A stretch of 40,492 nucleotides of DNA from Saprospiraceae bacterium (GCA_027488855.1 JAIYAV010000258.1:1-40492), one strand, 5' to 3'. Shown: positions 24,628-33,936, counted from the first letter of the stretch. The notes: generated by a model from the letters alone, not told the origin. Translations and numbers: made by a program.

Positions 24628-25017
24628 ATGAAAACCCTGCCATATATATTAACATTGATAATTTTACTTACTTTAACAAGCTGTGACCCAGTTCATACGT
24701 TGAATTTGGAAAACAGGACAAAAGGTAAAATTGAGATTATTTACTACCCGACACTTGAGAATAGACAACTTGGCAACAAGACACCTGAAGCAATTGAGCT
24801 CAGAGGACAGAAAATGAATAAAATAACTTTGGACTCTGGAGAAACAATGCCTATCGGGACAGTTGTGGCTATGTATTTGCCATCGGCTACCGACATCGAC
24901 TTGGATTATTTAGAAATAAGATACGGGCAAGACACCATTCGGTTGACTAGTAAAAATGCAATTTTGACAACAATTCAAAAAGTAAAGAAGCTAGATTGGC
25001 GGCTTATAGTGAGATAG
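24628..25017 (+). CDS. small hypothetical lipoprotein
   Basis: A 129-aa protein with a clear lipoprotein signal (LLTLTSC, Cys at residue 19). The mature part is predicted mostly beta, with NLENRTKGKIEIIYYPTLEN near its start and IRYGQDTIRLTSKNAIL near its end. No family recognised. Base composition is more A/T-rich than neighbours such as era. It stands alone, after the repeat-rich stretch and convergent with the CHU_C gene. Confidence 0.65.
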   Translation: MKTLPYILTLIILLTLTSCDPVHTLNLENRTKGKIEIIYYPTLENRQLGNKTPEAIELRGQKMNKITLDSGETMPIGTVVAMYLPSATDIDLDYLEIRYGQDTIRLTSKNAILTTIQKVKKLDWRLIVR

Positions 25018-25254
25018 AGAAATGACAGCCCAGCAACGTTTGCAAAGGGCAGGTTTTCGTCTTTCGTAGCCATTTTTTTGTTAGACGATAGGTTTGTGCT
25101 CCGAATGAACATTTGTAGTAAAAAGCTCACCATCGCCAAAACGTAAAACGTCAGCAGAATTTTACCGATAAACCTCACAATGTTCAGAATTATGACCTCA
25201 GCAATCAGCCTGAGGCACCCTCATAGCTGATTGCTGACAGCTCATAGCTCACCG

Positions 25255-28059
25255 CTACTTCACCAACTGAATATACCCCTCCAACGGTTTCTCCACCGGC
25301 ACCACACCATTCACCCGTTGTTCAAACACCTTACACTTGTAATAATACACCCCGGCAGGGAGCGCATCGCCTTGCAAGTTATTCCCATCCCAATTCAAGT
25401 TCGGATCGGTAGTTTTGAACACCAGTTGCCCCCAGCGGTTGAACACCTGGAAGTCGACCGAGGCGACAAAACAGAAGGGGAAAGGTGTGAACAAGTCGTT
25501 TTGATTGTCTCCATTCGGCGTGAAGGTATTCGGCAGCTGGTAGCGTGGGCAGTTGTCCACACATATCAGATTGCTGCGTGCACTTTCATTGCCCAGCTGA
25601 TCCACCGATGTAACCGTGTAACAACCCGCAATGCCCAATTCAGGGCGATGGGTAAATATCAAGGTGTTCGGCGAAGTGATGGTGCCCACCAAGGTATAGG
25701 TACCTACAGTATCTCCACTGTTGAAATACACCTTGTACCCTGCCAAGTCGGTTGCTTCGGGGCAGGTCGTGGTCGGGCGATTCCAGGTAATGGTGTTGAC
25801 TTGTAGCTCACGATCGGAACAATCAGTCGGTTTGTCACAAATTGTTCCGACTTTGATGGTCGGTGGGCAAGGAGCTACATTGTCCTGTGGCCGCCCACAA
25901 GCTTCCTGCGAATGATTGATCAGCGGACTGACAATATCCACAATGCCATAGGTGCCCAAAGCCCGGATTTTGTAGCAATATTCGGTGCCATTGATCAGGT
26001 TGCGGTCGGTATACCGATTGGTGGTCACGGTTGCAATCGAATCAAATGTGCCTCTAGCATTCTTTTTGAACACCACATAAGCATAATTGTCCCAAGGGGT
26101 ATTTTCTTGCCAACTCAAATTCAACAGCTTATCCGAAGGACTGATTTGCAAAAATACCGTAGATGCCAATGGCGTTGCCCCCAATGGGGCCGTCGAAGAT
26201 CGACCTGTGTAAAAACGAATGCGGTAGCTATAGGCTGTAGTGGCCGTACGCAGGTTCTGATCCAGGAAGCAAGTATCATTGGCGCCCTTGAATGTTGCAC
26301 TGGTAAAACGAGCGATGGGCTGGAAAGCCGCGTCTGCCGGGGTCAAACCTTCGGCGCGCATCACTTCATAACTATACGGCCCACGATTGACGATGGTGTC
26401 CAGATCATTCGGTTTAGGTTTGGTCCAACAGACTTGCACCCTACCCGTAGTGGCACTGGTACTGACCACATCGGCCTTGATGATGATCGGCAAATTGCGG
26501 TTGAGCTGTACACAAGCCTCTTTGGAAGGCAAACTTTCCAAAAGGTTGTAAGCGTAACGCCCACCCGGGGTCGTTTTAGCAAATTCAGCCAATATCCGGT
26601 AACAGTAAGTACGACCCGGTTCCACGTCATTGTCGCGGAAATGGTAGCGTTTATTCAAGCTATCCACGATGGAAAATTCGGTCAATTTGGTATAGCCACG
26701 GCCTTGTAAACCAGGCTTACAGGTGTCGGGCTCAAACGAGTTGCTGCCCACCCTTCGCCAAACGGTAAAGCCCTGGAAGTAATTTTCCGCCGCTTTGTCA
26801 CACACGTAAGGTTTTTGCCAACTGACATCAATGAATCCATTGCCAGGCGCGGCTCGCACATCCTCCGGCGGCGGCCCGACGACTTTTATTCGTACCGTTT
26901 TAAGGATAGACAGACCCGTGGAGTCTCGCGGGTAAAAATCATCCACCGCTCGGAACACGACCGTGTAGAACTGATCCGAAATGTGTTCGCAACGCGTTTC
27001 CCAACGGAAGGTTTTTACAAATGGGTCATTCTGGTAAGTATTGATATTTGGCGTAAAGGTTGCGGGACTGATTTTTACTTCAAAAGGCCCACCCAAAGCA
27101 CCCAATTTCACCCTTTGCCGGGTTTCTTCGATTGGTGCTGTGGCGGTTACTTTGAATTCAACAACTTGCCCTGCAATAACACAAATTTCATCGGGGGCTA
27201 CAATTTTGGGCGGTTGGTTGTCACAACTCTGGATCAAAATCTGGATGTCGCGCACAATGGTATCCAGGGGATTGCCGTCCCGGTACTCGATGATGATCAT
27301 GGCCAGGTTGTATTCCCCGGCTCGTTGGGGGGCATCCCACACAATTTCCCCGGTTCGTTCATTGATGCTCAGGTTGTTCTTGGGGCCCGGACTGACCATA
27401 TTGGGAAAGAGGTAATTCGGCACTTGCACGCCTCGATCCGAAAATGGAACGATCAACTTGTAGGCCAAACTGTCGCCATCCGAGTCGTAAGCATTGGGGT
27501 TGTGGATAAAGGGTTTGCCGACACAACCAATATCGATCGGTGGTTGCAACAACACCGGGGTATTGTTGCAGCCATCCACCTGTGGGTTGGGGAAGGTATA
27601 GGTGGTTTGGATGTGGAATTTGATCTGTTCCGAGTTCGGGAAATTGAGGTTGATGATGCCCCCGTTGCGGTTGGGGTCATTCATCGAAATCACATAAGTG
27701 CCCCGCGAAGGGTAGGTGTGGAAAGCGACGTAAACGTTCTTGCGGGTATCGTTTTCCAGCAATACTCCTTTGCCAATTCCATTCCCCCCGGTCGGGCCAT
27801 TGACCCTCAGCACTTGTTGTCCACGTGCTCCCGGAGATTCGTCGCCCCAAAAAATGGTTAAGGAGTCACGATCCACCATAAAGCTACTAGCCTTGGTATA
27901 GGTAACAATGGTTGCTTTGACGGTCAAACTGGTCACACAGTTGCCCACTTGTTCTATCGTGATTTCTCCAGCCCGGTTGTGTGTGGCCATGGCCAAAGGC
28001 AAAGCCAGTAAGCTAAAAAGCAAGCTGAGGAAAGTCGTTTTCTCTGTAAAAATTCTCAT
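25255..28059 (-). CDS. large secreted fibronectin-III protein with type IX (CHU_C, type B) sorting domain
   Basis: A 934-aa extracellular protein. The signal peptide ends LPLAMAT (residue ~26). The first third has beta-sandwich domains typical of gliding-motility-associated proteins (HNRAGEITIEQVGN; AYDSDGDSLAYKLIVPFSD around residues 195-215). From ~400 onward there are fibronectin-III-like repeats (GNGFIDVSWQKPY, RVQVCWTKPK, LLNLSWQENTPWDNYAYVV). The C-terminus carries the CHU_C sorting domain: NTFTPNGDNQNDLF, then FQVFNRWGQLVF, NWDGNNLQGD and PAGVYYYKC. CHU_C proteins are exported by the type IX system and attached to the cell surface. Probably an adhesin or surface scaffold; it stands alone. 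Confidence 0.92.
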   Translation of the reverse strand: MRIFTEKTTFLSLLFSLLALPLAMATHNRAGEITIEQVGNCVTSLTVKATIVTYTKASSFMVDRDSLTIFWGDESPGARGQQVLRVNGPTGGNGIGKGVLLENDTRKNVYVAFHTYPSRGTYVISMNDPNRNGGIINLNFPNSEQIKFHIQTTYTFPNPQVDGCNNTPVLLQPPIDIGCVGKPFIHNPNAYDSDGDSLAYKLIVPFSDRGVQVPNYLFPNMVSPGPKNNLSINERTGEIVWDAPQRAGEYNLAMIIIEYRDGNPLDTIVRDIQILIQSCDNQPPKIVAPDEICVIAGQVVEFKVTATAPIEETRQRVKLGALGGPFEVKISPATFTPNINTYQNDPFVKTFRWETRCEHISDQFYTVVFRAVDDFYPRDSTGLSILKTVRIKVVGPPPEDVRAAPGNGFIDVSWQKPYVCDKAAENYFQGFTVWRRVGSNSFEPDTCKPGLQGRGYTKLTEFSIVDSLNKRYHFRDNDVEPGRTYCYRILAEFAKTTPGGRYAYNLLESLPSKEACVQLNRNLPIIIKADVVSTSATTGRVQVCWTKPKPNDLDTIVNRGPYSYEVMRAEGLTPADAAFQPIARFTSATFKGANDTCFLDQNLRTATTAYSYRIRFYTGRSSTAPLGATPLASTVFLQISPSDKLLNLSWQENTPWDNYAYVVFKKNARGTFDSIATVTTNRYTDRNLINGTEYCYKIRALGTYGIVDIVSPLINHSQEACGRPQDNVAPCPPTIKVGTICDKPTDCSDRELQVNTITWNRPTTTCPEATDLAGYKVYFNSGDTVGTYTLVGTITSPNTLIFTHRPELGIAGCYTVTSVDQLGNESARSNLICVDNCPRYQLPNTFTPNGDNQNDLFTPFPFCFVASVDFQVFNRWGQLVFKTTDPNLNWDGNNLQGDALPAGVYYYKCKVFEQRVNGVVPVEKPLEGYIQLVK

Positions 28060-28267
28060 GTTTTGGTCGTTTAACTACCTACGTGCTAATGTAACAAAAT
28101 TTGGGGAAAAGGGATTGTCTGGAAATGTACAAAGTTCCAAAGTTACAGAAACCCCAGAACCCTGGGAACCCTGTTAAACAATTTTAACCCTCGTTAAACT
28201 TTTCATAATCCTCTTTTACACATAGGTGACTTCCTGTAATTTCCCCATCACAAACCAAAAATACGTG

Positions 28268-28807
28268 ATGATGAGAAATACCCTTATGTTTTTACTGCTG
28301 TGGGCTGCGTTCAGCAGTTGTAGTTCAAGCCTGTCTTATTTTACCCAGGATTTGTACGATCGCAACCGTTGGAGTGAGTCAGAACTGAAAAAAATCCAGT
28401 TTTATTTGTCCGACGATGTTTATCTCCGGCGGAAACTAGGTGAAAACGCTTCCGAAATTGTGGAAGGAAAAGTGCGGATGATCAATGGGGAAAAAGTAGA
28501 AGAAATTTTTATTCCCCGCAGCACCCCCGGGGTATTCACGTTTAGCCCCAAGGCCAATCGTTTCGCCATTGCTTTTGAAAATGGCTCTGACCAACGCTTC
28601 CTGATGTTTGGCCCCAACCCCAAAGCGGGTGAACGTTATGTGCTGCTGGCCAAAGATTGGGAAAGAGCCTCTGGTAAGGTCACTTACGATGGCAAAGAAT
28701 ACGAAGTCAACTACGGTGCTGCCTTTGCCGGATTGATGGTCGATCTACGCCGCATCGATCGGCAGGATCGGAATAGCCGCACGGTTGAAGGGGTGAGAGT
28801 GAATTAA
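28268..28807 (+). CDS. hypothetical lipoprotein
   Basis: A 179-aa protein. The start is one of two adjacent ATGs (28268 or 28271), which gives a short lipoprotein signal MMRNTLMFLLLWAAFSSC. The rest is a single soluble domain with YLSDDVYLRRKLGENASEIV, RSTPGVFTFSPKANRFAI and GKVTYDGKEYEVNYGAA. I do not recognise a family. It is divergent from the CHU_C gene and followed by the palindromic element at 28819. Confidence 0.7.
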   Translation: MMRNTLMFLLLWAAFSSCSSSLSYFTQDLYDRNRWSESELKKIQFYLSDDVYLRRKLGENASEIVEGKVRMINGEKVEEIFIPRSTPGVFTFSPKANRFAIAFENGSDQRFLMFGPNPKAGERYVLLAKDWERASGKVTYDGKEYEVNYGAAFAGLMVDLRRIDRQDRNSRTVEGVRVN

Positions 28808-28818
28808 GTTGAGGCGCA

Positions 28819-29014
28819 TACTACTTTACATTTTGCTCGGAGGACATTAATTGCCCCAGGCTTCAGCCTGGGGGCTTGGAAATTTCCCGGATTTGGGCTT
28901 TAGCCCTGGCTTAAAAATAAAGGCTAGGGCTGAAGCCCATCAACAAGGGCAATCCCTGTCCACGCGCTAAAGCACGTGGCAATTGATGTCCTCCGAGCAA
29001 AATTTACAGTAGTA
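28819..29014. mobile_element. MITE-like element with 37-bp terminal inverted repeats
   Basis: The ends 28819-28855 and 28978-29014 are inverted repeats matching at 34 of 37 positions and begin with TACTACTTTACA / its complement. Inside are smaller hairpins built on CCAGGCTTCAGCCTGG, GGGCTTTAGCCC/GGGCTGAAGCCC and CCACGCGCTAAAGCACGTGG. The unit is 196 bp with no coding capacity. No convincing target-site duplication was seen, so movement is inferred from structure only. Confidence 0.55.
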
Positions 29015-29016
29015 TG

Positions 29017-29094
29017 GTTGAGGAGTTGAAGCTACCGCGAGCAGCTTAGACAAGGTCGCGTCTAAGTTGCTCGCGGTAGCCTCAACTCCTCAAC
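29017..29094. repeat. 35-bp-stem hairpin, copy 2 of the family at 4744-4852
   Basis: Arms 29017-29051 and 29060-29094 pair at 33 of 35 positions, the other two being G-T wobble pairs, around the 8-nt loop AAGGTCGC. It lies 17 bp past the stop of the ChbG-like gene and probably also ends its transcript. It abuts the MITE-like element on its other side. Confidence 0.75.
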
Positions 29095-29111
29095 CACTCA
29101 ACTCCTCAACC

Positions 29112-30107
29112 CTATTTCAGTTTTTTCCTCCGCTCCATCAACTCCCGCCAGGTCGTTAGTACAATCCCTTCTTTTTGCAAATAGGCTTTCAATTCGGGAG
29201 ATTGCATCGCCAGGAGGTCGCTTTTGCGCACATCACCGGAGCCGGAAATGTGTTTAAAAATAGGGGAGGGGGCCGTGCAATGCACGATCAACATGGTCAC
29301 TCCCGGTTTAAGCCGTTGGAAAGATTCGATGATCAACTTGGTTTTTAACTTTTGCATGGCTTGATCGCTCAATCCGGGTGGAATCTTCATGCCATAAGTT
29401 TCATTGTTCAGGTCATCCAGTACGGGAAGGCCATTGCTCCAGAGGTTTTTGCCCGCATTCCGCAAGAGGCCCAGGGTAAAAGGGTCTAACTTATTGGTTT
29501 CTGCGATCATACTGCAATGCCCGGCGGGCATCATCACTGGGATCCGCTCCTGAATGCCAACCTTGATGTAGCGCTGCAAAAAGGCAGGCGAAGCAAACAG
29601 GGTACCCATGTGGGAATCCATATGAGTGGGCTCAAAACCCATTTGGCGAGCCCGGGCGATTTGCGCTAAAATCTCCTTTTCAACCTCATCCGCTGAAGCA
29701 TTTTTGACCACATCCTCCACTTCTGGCCAAAGCGCACCCTCTTGATCGACCAAACCTGGTACTGCCGGCTTGCCACTCAAGGGCCCCCAGCGGTAATCGT
29801 CCCATTCAGAGGTCAGGGTGAGGTGTAAACCTGCATCAATGCTTGGATTTTTTTTGAGCTGGTGTACAAAACCCGGAACCCAACCACAAGGCATCATCAC
29901 ACTTACCGATGTAGCAACCCCTTTGGTCAGGGCCTGCAAAGCGCCTTCGTTGGAGTCCCAGGACATTCCGGCGTCGTCGACGTGCATGATAAGGACTTTG
30001 GCACCTTTGGGCCAGCCCAGGCGTTCGGCATAGGTGCTGTCGTTTTGAGCAGCGCTTTTTGATTGATTCAAAAAAATCAGACAGAAGAGGAAAAGAACAG
30101 ATCTCAT
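29112..30107 (-). CDS. exported ChbG/HpnK (YdjC)-family carbohydrate deacetylase
   Basis: A 331-aa protein. The start at 30107 gives the signal peptide MRSVLFLFCLIFLNQSKSAAQ. The metal-binding motif is seen as LIMHVDDAGMSWDSN, followed by GLHLTLTSEWDDYRWGPLSG, THMDSHMGTLF and PAGHCSM, all of the YdjC/ChbG fold. Members remove N-acetyl groups from diacetylchitobiose or from hopanoid-linked sugars; export to the periplasm suggests an oligosaccharide substrate here. It is divergent from the formyltransferase gene with only 64 bp between starts. Confidence 0.88.
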   Translation of the reverse strand: MRSVLFLFCLIFLNQSKSAAQNDSTYAERLGWPKGAKVLIMHVDDAGMSWDSNEGALQALTKGVATSVSVMMPCGWVPGFVHQLKKNPSIDAGLHLTLTSEWDDYRWGPLSGKPAVPGLVDQEGALWPEVEDVVKNASADEVEKEILAQIARARQMGFEPTHMDSHMGTLFASPAFLQRYIKVGIQERIPVMMPAGHCSMIAETNKLDPFTLGLLRNAGKNLWSNGLPVLDDLNNETYGMKIPPGLSDQAMQKLKTKLIIESFQRLKPGVTMLIVHCTAPSPIFKHISGSGDVRKSDLLAMQSPELKAYLQKEGIVLTTWRELMERRKKLK

Positions 30108-30148
30108 GTAGCGAAAGATTTTGATACCCAAAAATATCATTTATAAGG

Positions 30149-30156
30149 TATATTTG
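30149..30156 (+). promoter_or_regulatory. possible -7 box for the formyltransferase gene
   Basis: TATATTTG matches the Bacteroidota -7 consensus TAnnTTTG and lies 16 bp before the ATG at 30172. The nearest TTTG upstream (30120-30123) is 25 bp away, longer than the usual 19-21, so the -33 element is uncertain. Confidence 0.4.
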
Positions 30157-30171
30157 GCCATAATCTCCACC

Positions 30172-30978
30172 ATGCGTTTACTCTACTTTACCAACCGGGA
30201 CTTGGCCAGTAATGTGATGCTCAATCACTTGTTGCCTTTGCTCCATCCATACATTCAGCACATTTTTATTTCGGACAAGGTCGGGAAAGCCAATTCGGCT
30301 GCTCCACAGGCACTTCAAGACCTGAAATTTTTTGAACAAATCTTGCCCAACGAATTTTTATTTCCCCAACTGGATGCCCAGGCAAAAGAACGAAAACCTG
30401 TGTACCAAACTTTTGAAGCCTTATCGCAACAGTACGCTATTCCCATCACTTCTTTGAATGACGTCAAATCGGAAGAGAGCCTGAATTTGATTCGTTCTTT
30501 ACAGCCCGATTTGGTACTCTCCATTCGGTATGGCCGCATTTTTGGGGATGCATTTGTACAAATTCCCCGGCTGGGGGTAGTGAATTTTCACTCGGGGCGT
30601 TTGCCCAATTATCGGGGGGTATTGGCCATTTTTCGGGCTTTGAAAAATGGAGACAAGGCCATACAAGGCACCTTACATTACATTGATGACAAAACCATTG
30701 ATACTGGCGGCATCATTGGTTTTTCCCATTTGCCCGTCAATCCGGATCGTTCCTTATTGTGGCACATCCTACACTTATACCCCGCGAGTGCAGCTTATGT
30801 AGCCGATCAGGTGCTGTCGATTTTGCAAGGTGAAAAACCGAATATCCTCGCCCAGGACGAAGCGGAATCGGCCTACTTCAGCTTTCCGATTACAGCGGAA
30901 ATTGCTGAATTTGAGGCAGCTGGGTGGAAAGTTGTGGATGCGACTGAGTACTCCGCCTTTATCCAGTACTATTTATAG
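30172..30978 (+). CDS. formyltransferase-family protein
   Basis: A 268-aa cytoplasmic protein with the formyltransferase N-terminal fold. The catalytic triad seems present: Asn138 and His140 in VVNFHSGRLPNYRGV, and Asp177 in DDKTIDTGGI. Related enzymes transfer formyl from 10-formyl-tetrahydrofolate to Met-tRNA, purine intermediates or amino sugars. It lacks the C-terminal tRNA-binding domain of Fmt, so a small-molecule or sugar-amine substrate is more likely. Start ATG at 30172 chosen because upstream codons are TTG and lie over the promoter. Its stop is 3 bp from the stop of the convergent glycosidase-like gene. Confidence 0.82.
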   Translation: MRLLYFTNRDLASNVMLNHLLPLLHPYIQHIFISDKVGKANSAAPQALQDLKFFEQILPNEFLFPQLDAQAKERKPVYQTFEALSQQYAIPITSLNDVKSEESLNLIRSLQPDLVLSIRYGRIFGDAFVQIPRLGVVNFHSGRLPNYRGVLAIFRALKNGDKAIQGTLHYIDDKTIDTGGIIGFSHLPVNPDRSLLWHILHLYPASAAYVADQVLSILQGEKPNILAQDEAESAYFSFPITAEIAEFEAAGWKVVDATEYSAFIQYYL

Positions 30979-30981
30979 GTT

Positions 30982-32040
30982 TTACCAATTTTGCTCAAAG
31001 CTCCGTTTTTCAGCAATGCCCTCGGCAAGGTCAAGCACCAGTGCAGCGGTGCTAGCTGAATTCCCCGTTCCAATTCCAATGTTGTCATAAGGGTGCATCG
31101 CAGCCTGGTACAGGTTGTAAAAACCGTAGTCGCCAACCATTTGCAAGCTGCTTTTGCGCAGGTAACTGGCATTTTCTTTAAACCCGTAACGCAATAGCCC
31201 TGCATAAATCATCCGATTCAAGAGCAAAGAAACGGTCTCACCTGAACTCCCTTTGGAAGGCAGCTGGATGGGCAAAGCCCAATAATTGTCCCGAAAATAC
31301 CCTTTGATCAGACCGCGACACAATTGTTCAGCCTGCTCCTGATCAGGCACCCCAGCCCAGAGGGGAAGATAATTTGCTAAGTTAGGCGTGTTCAGTTTTT
31401 GCCCAGAAAGGAGATCGAAACCACAATAACTTTTTGACGCATCATCCCACAGGTCCTCGTTCAAACCAAAAACCGTAAGCTCATGCCATTGTACCAAATC
31501 ACCGAGGTCATAGTTAAGTTTTTCCCCCATTTCGATCAGACACTCGTTGGCGCGGCAAAGGAAACCCAGAAAAGCGGGGTCTTGGATTTGAAAAGGAGCA
31601 TCATCATGTTGGAAAAACTCAGGCATAACCGCCTCTTCAGCAAAATGAATACAAGGCAGCCCAATTTCCTGAGGGTCGCGGTGCAAGTACCAAAAACGGT
31701 GCGATTGCAGCAAAGCAGCAAATAACTCCTCAATGCGGGCAATGGAAGGGTCTTTTTTCCAACAAGTCCAAGCCAAAATACTGTGCAAAGGGGGCGTACA
31801 GCTGTGAGGATCGTGTACTAGGGGAATACAACCCAGGTCGGTTTGTCGACCCAATTCCTGCTCCAGCCAGTGCCAGACTTTCCCGACATCGCTATGGGCA
31901 TACCCCAAACCCAGGGCCAATTGCTCCATTGCTGAAGCGCTATGTTGAAAGGCATCATCAGCAGCATGCAGGATATGCATGGCTGTTTGAGCCAAAGACG
32001 TTTTAGCTATCAATGTACTAGTGTTTCCAGTCGTGTTCAA
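30982..32040 (-). CDS. six-hairpin (alpha/alpha)6 glycosidase-like protein
   Basis: A 352-aa cytoplasmic protein resembling GH63-type mannosylglycerate hydrolase/trehalase-fold enzymes: PPLHSILAWTCW (~residues 82-93), a helix pair ending HRFWYLHRD, YLPLWAGVPDQEQAEQL around residue 225-242 and GNSASTAALVLDLAEG near the C-terminus. The usual catalytic-region motifs DNSPRWD and YWRGPxW are not recognisable, so it may be a divergent or inactive member. The start is uncertain: TTG at 32040, with a TAATTTTG -7-like box at 32081-32074, or ATG at 31980. Substrate unknown. Confidence 0.6.
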   Translation of the reverse strand: MNTTGNTSTLIAKTSLAQTAMHILHAADDAFQHSASAMEQLALGLGYAHSDVGKVWHWLEQELGRQTDLGCIPLVHDPHSCTPPLHSILAWTCWKKDPSIARIEELFAALLQSHRFWYLHRDPQEIGLPCIHFAEEAVMPEFFQHDDAPFQIQDPAFLGFLCRANECLIEMGEKLNYDLGDLVQWHELTVFGLNEDLWDDASKSYCGFDLLSGQKLNTPNLANYLPLWAGVPDQEQAEQLCRGLIKGYFRDNYWALPIQLPSKGSSGETVSLLLNRMIYAGLLRYGFKENASYLRKSSLQMVGDYGFYNLYQAAMHPYDNIGIGTGNSASTAALVLDLAEGIAEKRSFEQNW

Positions 32041-32203
32041 TATTGGGTTGTAGATTCCCGGGAGGAGGGTCTACAAAATTATACTTTCTATACGGTTAAA
32101 GGGGTATTTGAGTTTCAGTTTTTTTTCATCTATTTTTCACATAAGGATTGCCTATTCTTCTCATTGGGCTTTTGTACCTTTAACACCAACTCATTTCTGC
32201 TGT

Positions 32204-32665
32204 ATGCATCGTCAAGAAATCATTGAATTATTGCGTCGTACTTTTGATGGCGCAGCCTGGCATGGCCCATCGGTCATGGAAATCTTGCGCCAGGTAACGA
32301 TCGATCAATTGGGCAACCAGATTGGGGATAGCCACACCTTGATTGAACTCGTGGAGCACATGACGGCCTGGCGGCGTTTTGCCATCGAAAAACTGCGGGG
32401 AAATACGACTTACGATGTGGATGATAAAGCCAATTTCCCCAAGGTGAGCCCCAATGAGGAAAGTTGGCTTATCACCCTCCAGCAGTTTGAAGACAGCCAG
32501 TTGCATTTGCTCGAACAGTTGGAACAACTGGATGAGTCTCGCCTGGAACAAACCGTAGATGGTCGAAATTATTCCTATTCCGTATTGCTACATGGTTTGA
32601 TTCACCATGATGTGTACCATTTGGGGCAGATTGTTTTGTTGCGGAAAAAACAATCAATCAGCTAA
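32204..32665 (+). CDS. DinB-like metal-binding protein
   Basis: A 153-aa four-helix bundle protein of the DinB superfamily. The metal triad is visible as His in LIELVEHMTAWR and two His in LIHHDVYHLGQIVLL. The N-terminal RRTFDGAAWHGPSVMEIL is typical. DinB-like proteins include thiol S-transferases and stress proteins of unknown function. Start ATG at 32204 chosen because the longer frame reads through A/T-rich promoter DNA (TACCTTTA at 32176). It ends 7 bp from the convergent oxidoreductase gene. Confidence 0.85.
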   Translation: MHRQEIIELLRRTFDGAAWHGPSVMEILRQVTIDQLGNQIGDSHTLIELVEHMTAWRRFAIEKLRGNTTYDVDDKANFPKVSPNEESWLITLQQFEDSQLHLLEQLEQLDESRLEQTVDGRNYSYSVLLHGLIHHDVYHLGQIVLLRKKQSIS

Positions 32666-32672
32666 TCAACCT

Positions 32673-33785
32673 TCATTTGCCTTTAAAAAACTTCTCCCAT
32701 TCCACCACCTTCCCCGTCTTCGCCGAATGCTTCGCCGCTTCCAATATTTGCACGACGATCCGGTTGTTGTCCAAGGCCGATAAATCGAAATTTTGCACCT
32801 TGATGCGCCCACGCACTACCCCTTCCAGGTAGGTAAAGGGGTCATTGACTGGCAGTGGGTCAGCGACCAAGGGTATGCCCCGATCTTCCAATTTTGGCCC
32901 CACCAGCATGTCCTTGCCATTTATACATTCAATGATGCCACTTTGTCCATAAATTTCGACGTCTTTGCGGCTATAAGGCCAATTCCACGACGCCTGGATG
33001 ATCACCTCAGTATTGGCGTATTCCAGTACAATGGTGGCTTCGTCGTCTACTTTGGGATAGGTTTTAGGCTTGATGTGGCGTAGGTTGCAAAACACCGTTT
33101 TGGGCGTTTCTCCCTTGAGTAGCCAGGTGGCCAAGTTGGCACCGTAACAACCAAAATCGGTCAATGCGCCGCCACCGTTGAGCACCGGGTCGGTGAGGAA
33201 GGCCAAAAACTCGGGAGTGCAGCCAATCTCCACCGGCCCAGGATGGCCATGGTGGAAAACCATTTTGCGGATCGGCCCAATTTTGTTTTCCTGATTGATC
33301 AGTTCGTAAGCTTTGGCATTGCTGCCGTACCAGGTGGTTTCGTAGTTGGTGAGCAGCTGGATCTGGTGTTTTTGTGCCAATTCGATCATCCTTTGGGCGT
33401 GTTTCCAGTTGGCCGCCAGGGGTTTTTCTACCATCACGTGGATGCCTTTGGGCGCGCAATACTCAACCGTACTGAGGTGATCGTAGATGGAATTAAAGGC
33501 GGTCACCGCTTCGGGTTTGGTTTTTTCTACCATTTCTTCGATGGTATTGTACACCAAACTCATGTCAAAGCCCCGTCTTTTGGCATGGCGCTCAGCCAAG
33601 GCGCGGTTGGGTTCAACGATGCCGACAATTTCGATGTCATTGGCTTTGGCGCGGCCCAAAATCCAGTTGACATGGTCGTGGGTTAAGCCAACTACGCCGA
33701 TGCGGAGGGGTTTGGGGGTCTGGGCATGGAGACTAAAGGCCACTTGGCTCAATAAAAGGGCGAAAAGGAGTTGAAAGGTTTTCAT
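32673..33785 (-). CDS. exported Gfo/Idh/MocA-family oxidoreductase
   Basis: A 370-aa protein with a signal peptide (residues 1-21, ending SLHAQ), then a Rossmann NAD(P)-binding domain starting RIGVVGLTHDHVNWI, the family motif EKP at residues 120-122 (MVEKPLAANWKHAQRM), and the C-terminal beta domain with GGGALTDFGCYGANLATW. Family members oxidise or epimerise sugars with a tightly held NAD(P). Export of a nicotinamide-dependent enzyme is unusual but common in Bacteroidota and Planctomycetes for this family. Substrate unknown. Confidence 0.92.
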   Translation of the reverse strand: MKTFQLLFALLLSQVAFSLHAQTPKPLRIGVVGLTHDHVNWILGRAKANDIEIVGIVEPNRALAERHAKRRGFDMSLVYNTIEEMVEKTKPEAVTAFNSIYDHLSTVEYCAPKGIHVMVEKPLAANWKHAQRMIELAQKHQIQLLTNYETTWYGSNAKAYELINQENKIGPIRKMVFHHGHPGPVEIGCTPEFLAFLTDPVLNGGGALTDFGCYGANLATWLLKGETPKTVFCNLRHIKPKTYPKVDDEATIVLEYANTEVIIQASWNWPYSRKDVEIYGQSGIIECINGKDMLVGPKLEDRGIPLVADPLPVNDPFTYLEGVVRGRIKVQNFDLSALDNNRIVVQILEAAKHSAKTGKVVEWEKFFKGK

Positions 33786-33820
33786 ACCACGAAGGTTTTT
33801 GGTGTTAATAATTCACATTA

Positions 33821-33936
33821 GGGGCGATAAAAAAATAAGTGATCATTTTGCTAGAGGATTAGATAAGTAAACGTTTCATTTCAAGTGTCTTATCTAATCC
33901 TCTGGCTCAGGAAAAATGGTCACTTATTTTTGCCCC
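33821..33936. repeat. 116-bp imperfect palindrome
   Basis: The inner arms AGAGGATTAGATAAG (33853-33867) and its complement (33889-33903) match perfectly over 15 bp. The outer arms (GGGGC...AAAATAAGTGATCATTTT against AAAAATGGTCACTTATTTTTGCCCC) extend the structure to 33821-33936. The right end (TAAGTAGTGGGGCAAAAATAAG on the minus strand) closely resembles 11626-11650, between the haloperoxidase-like and NHL genes. It lies upstream of the oxidoreductase gene. Confidence 0.65.

Noticed and set aside
26815-27861. 348-codon open frame on the plus strand
   Set aside because: It is antisense to the CHU_C protein gene and its sequence looks like a reverse-strand shadow.
28819-29014. insertion sequence with transposase
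   Set aside because: No open frame long enough for a transposase lies between the inverted repeats.
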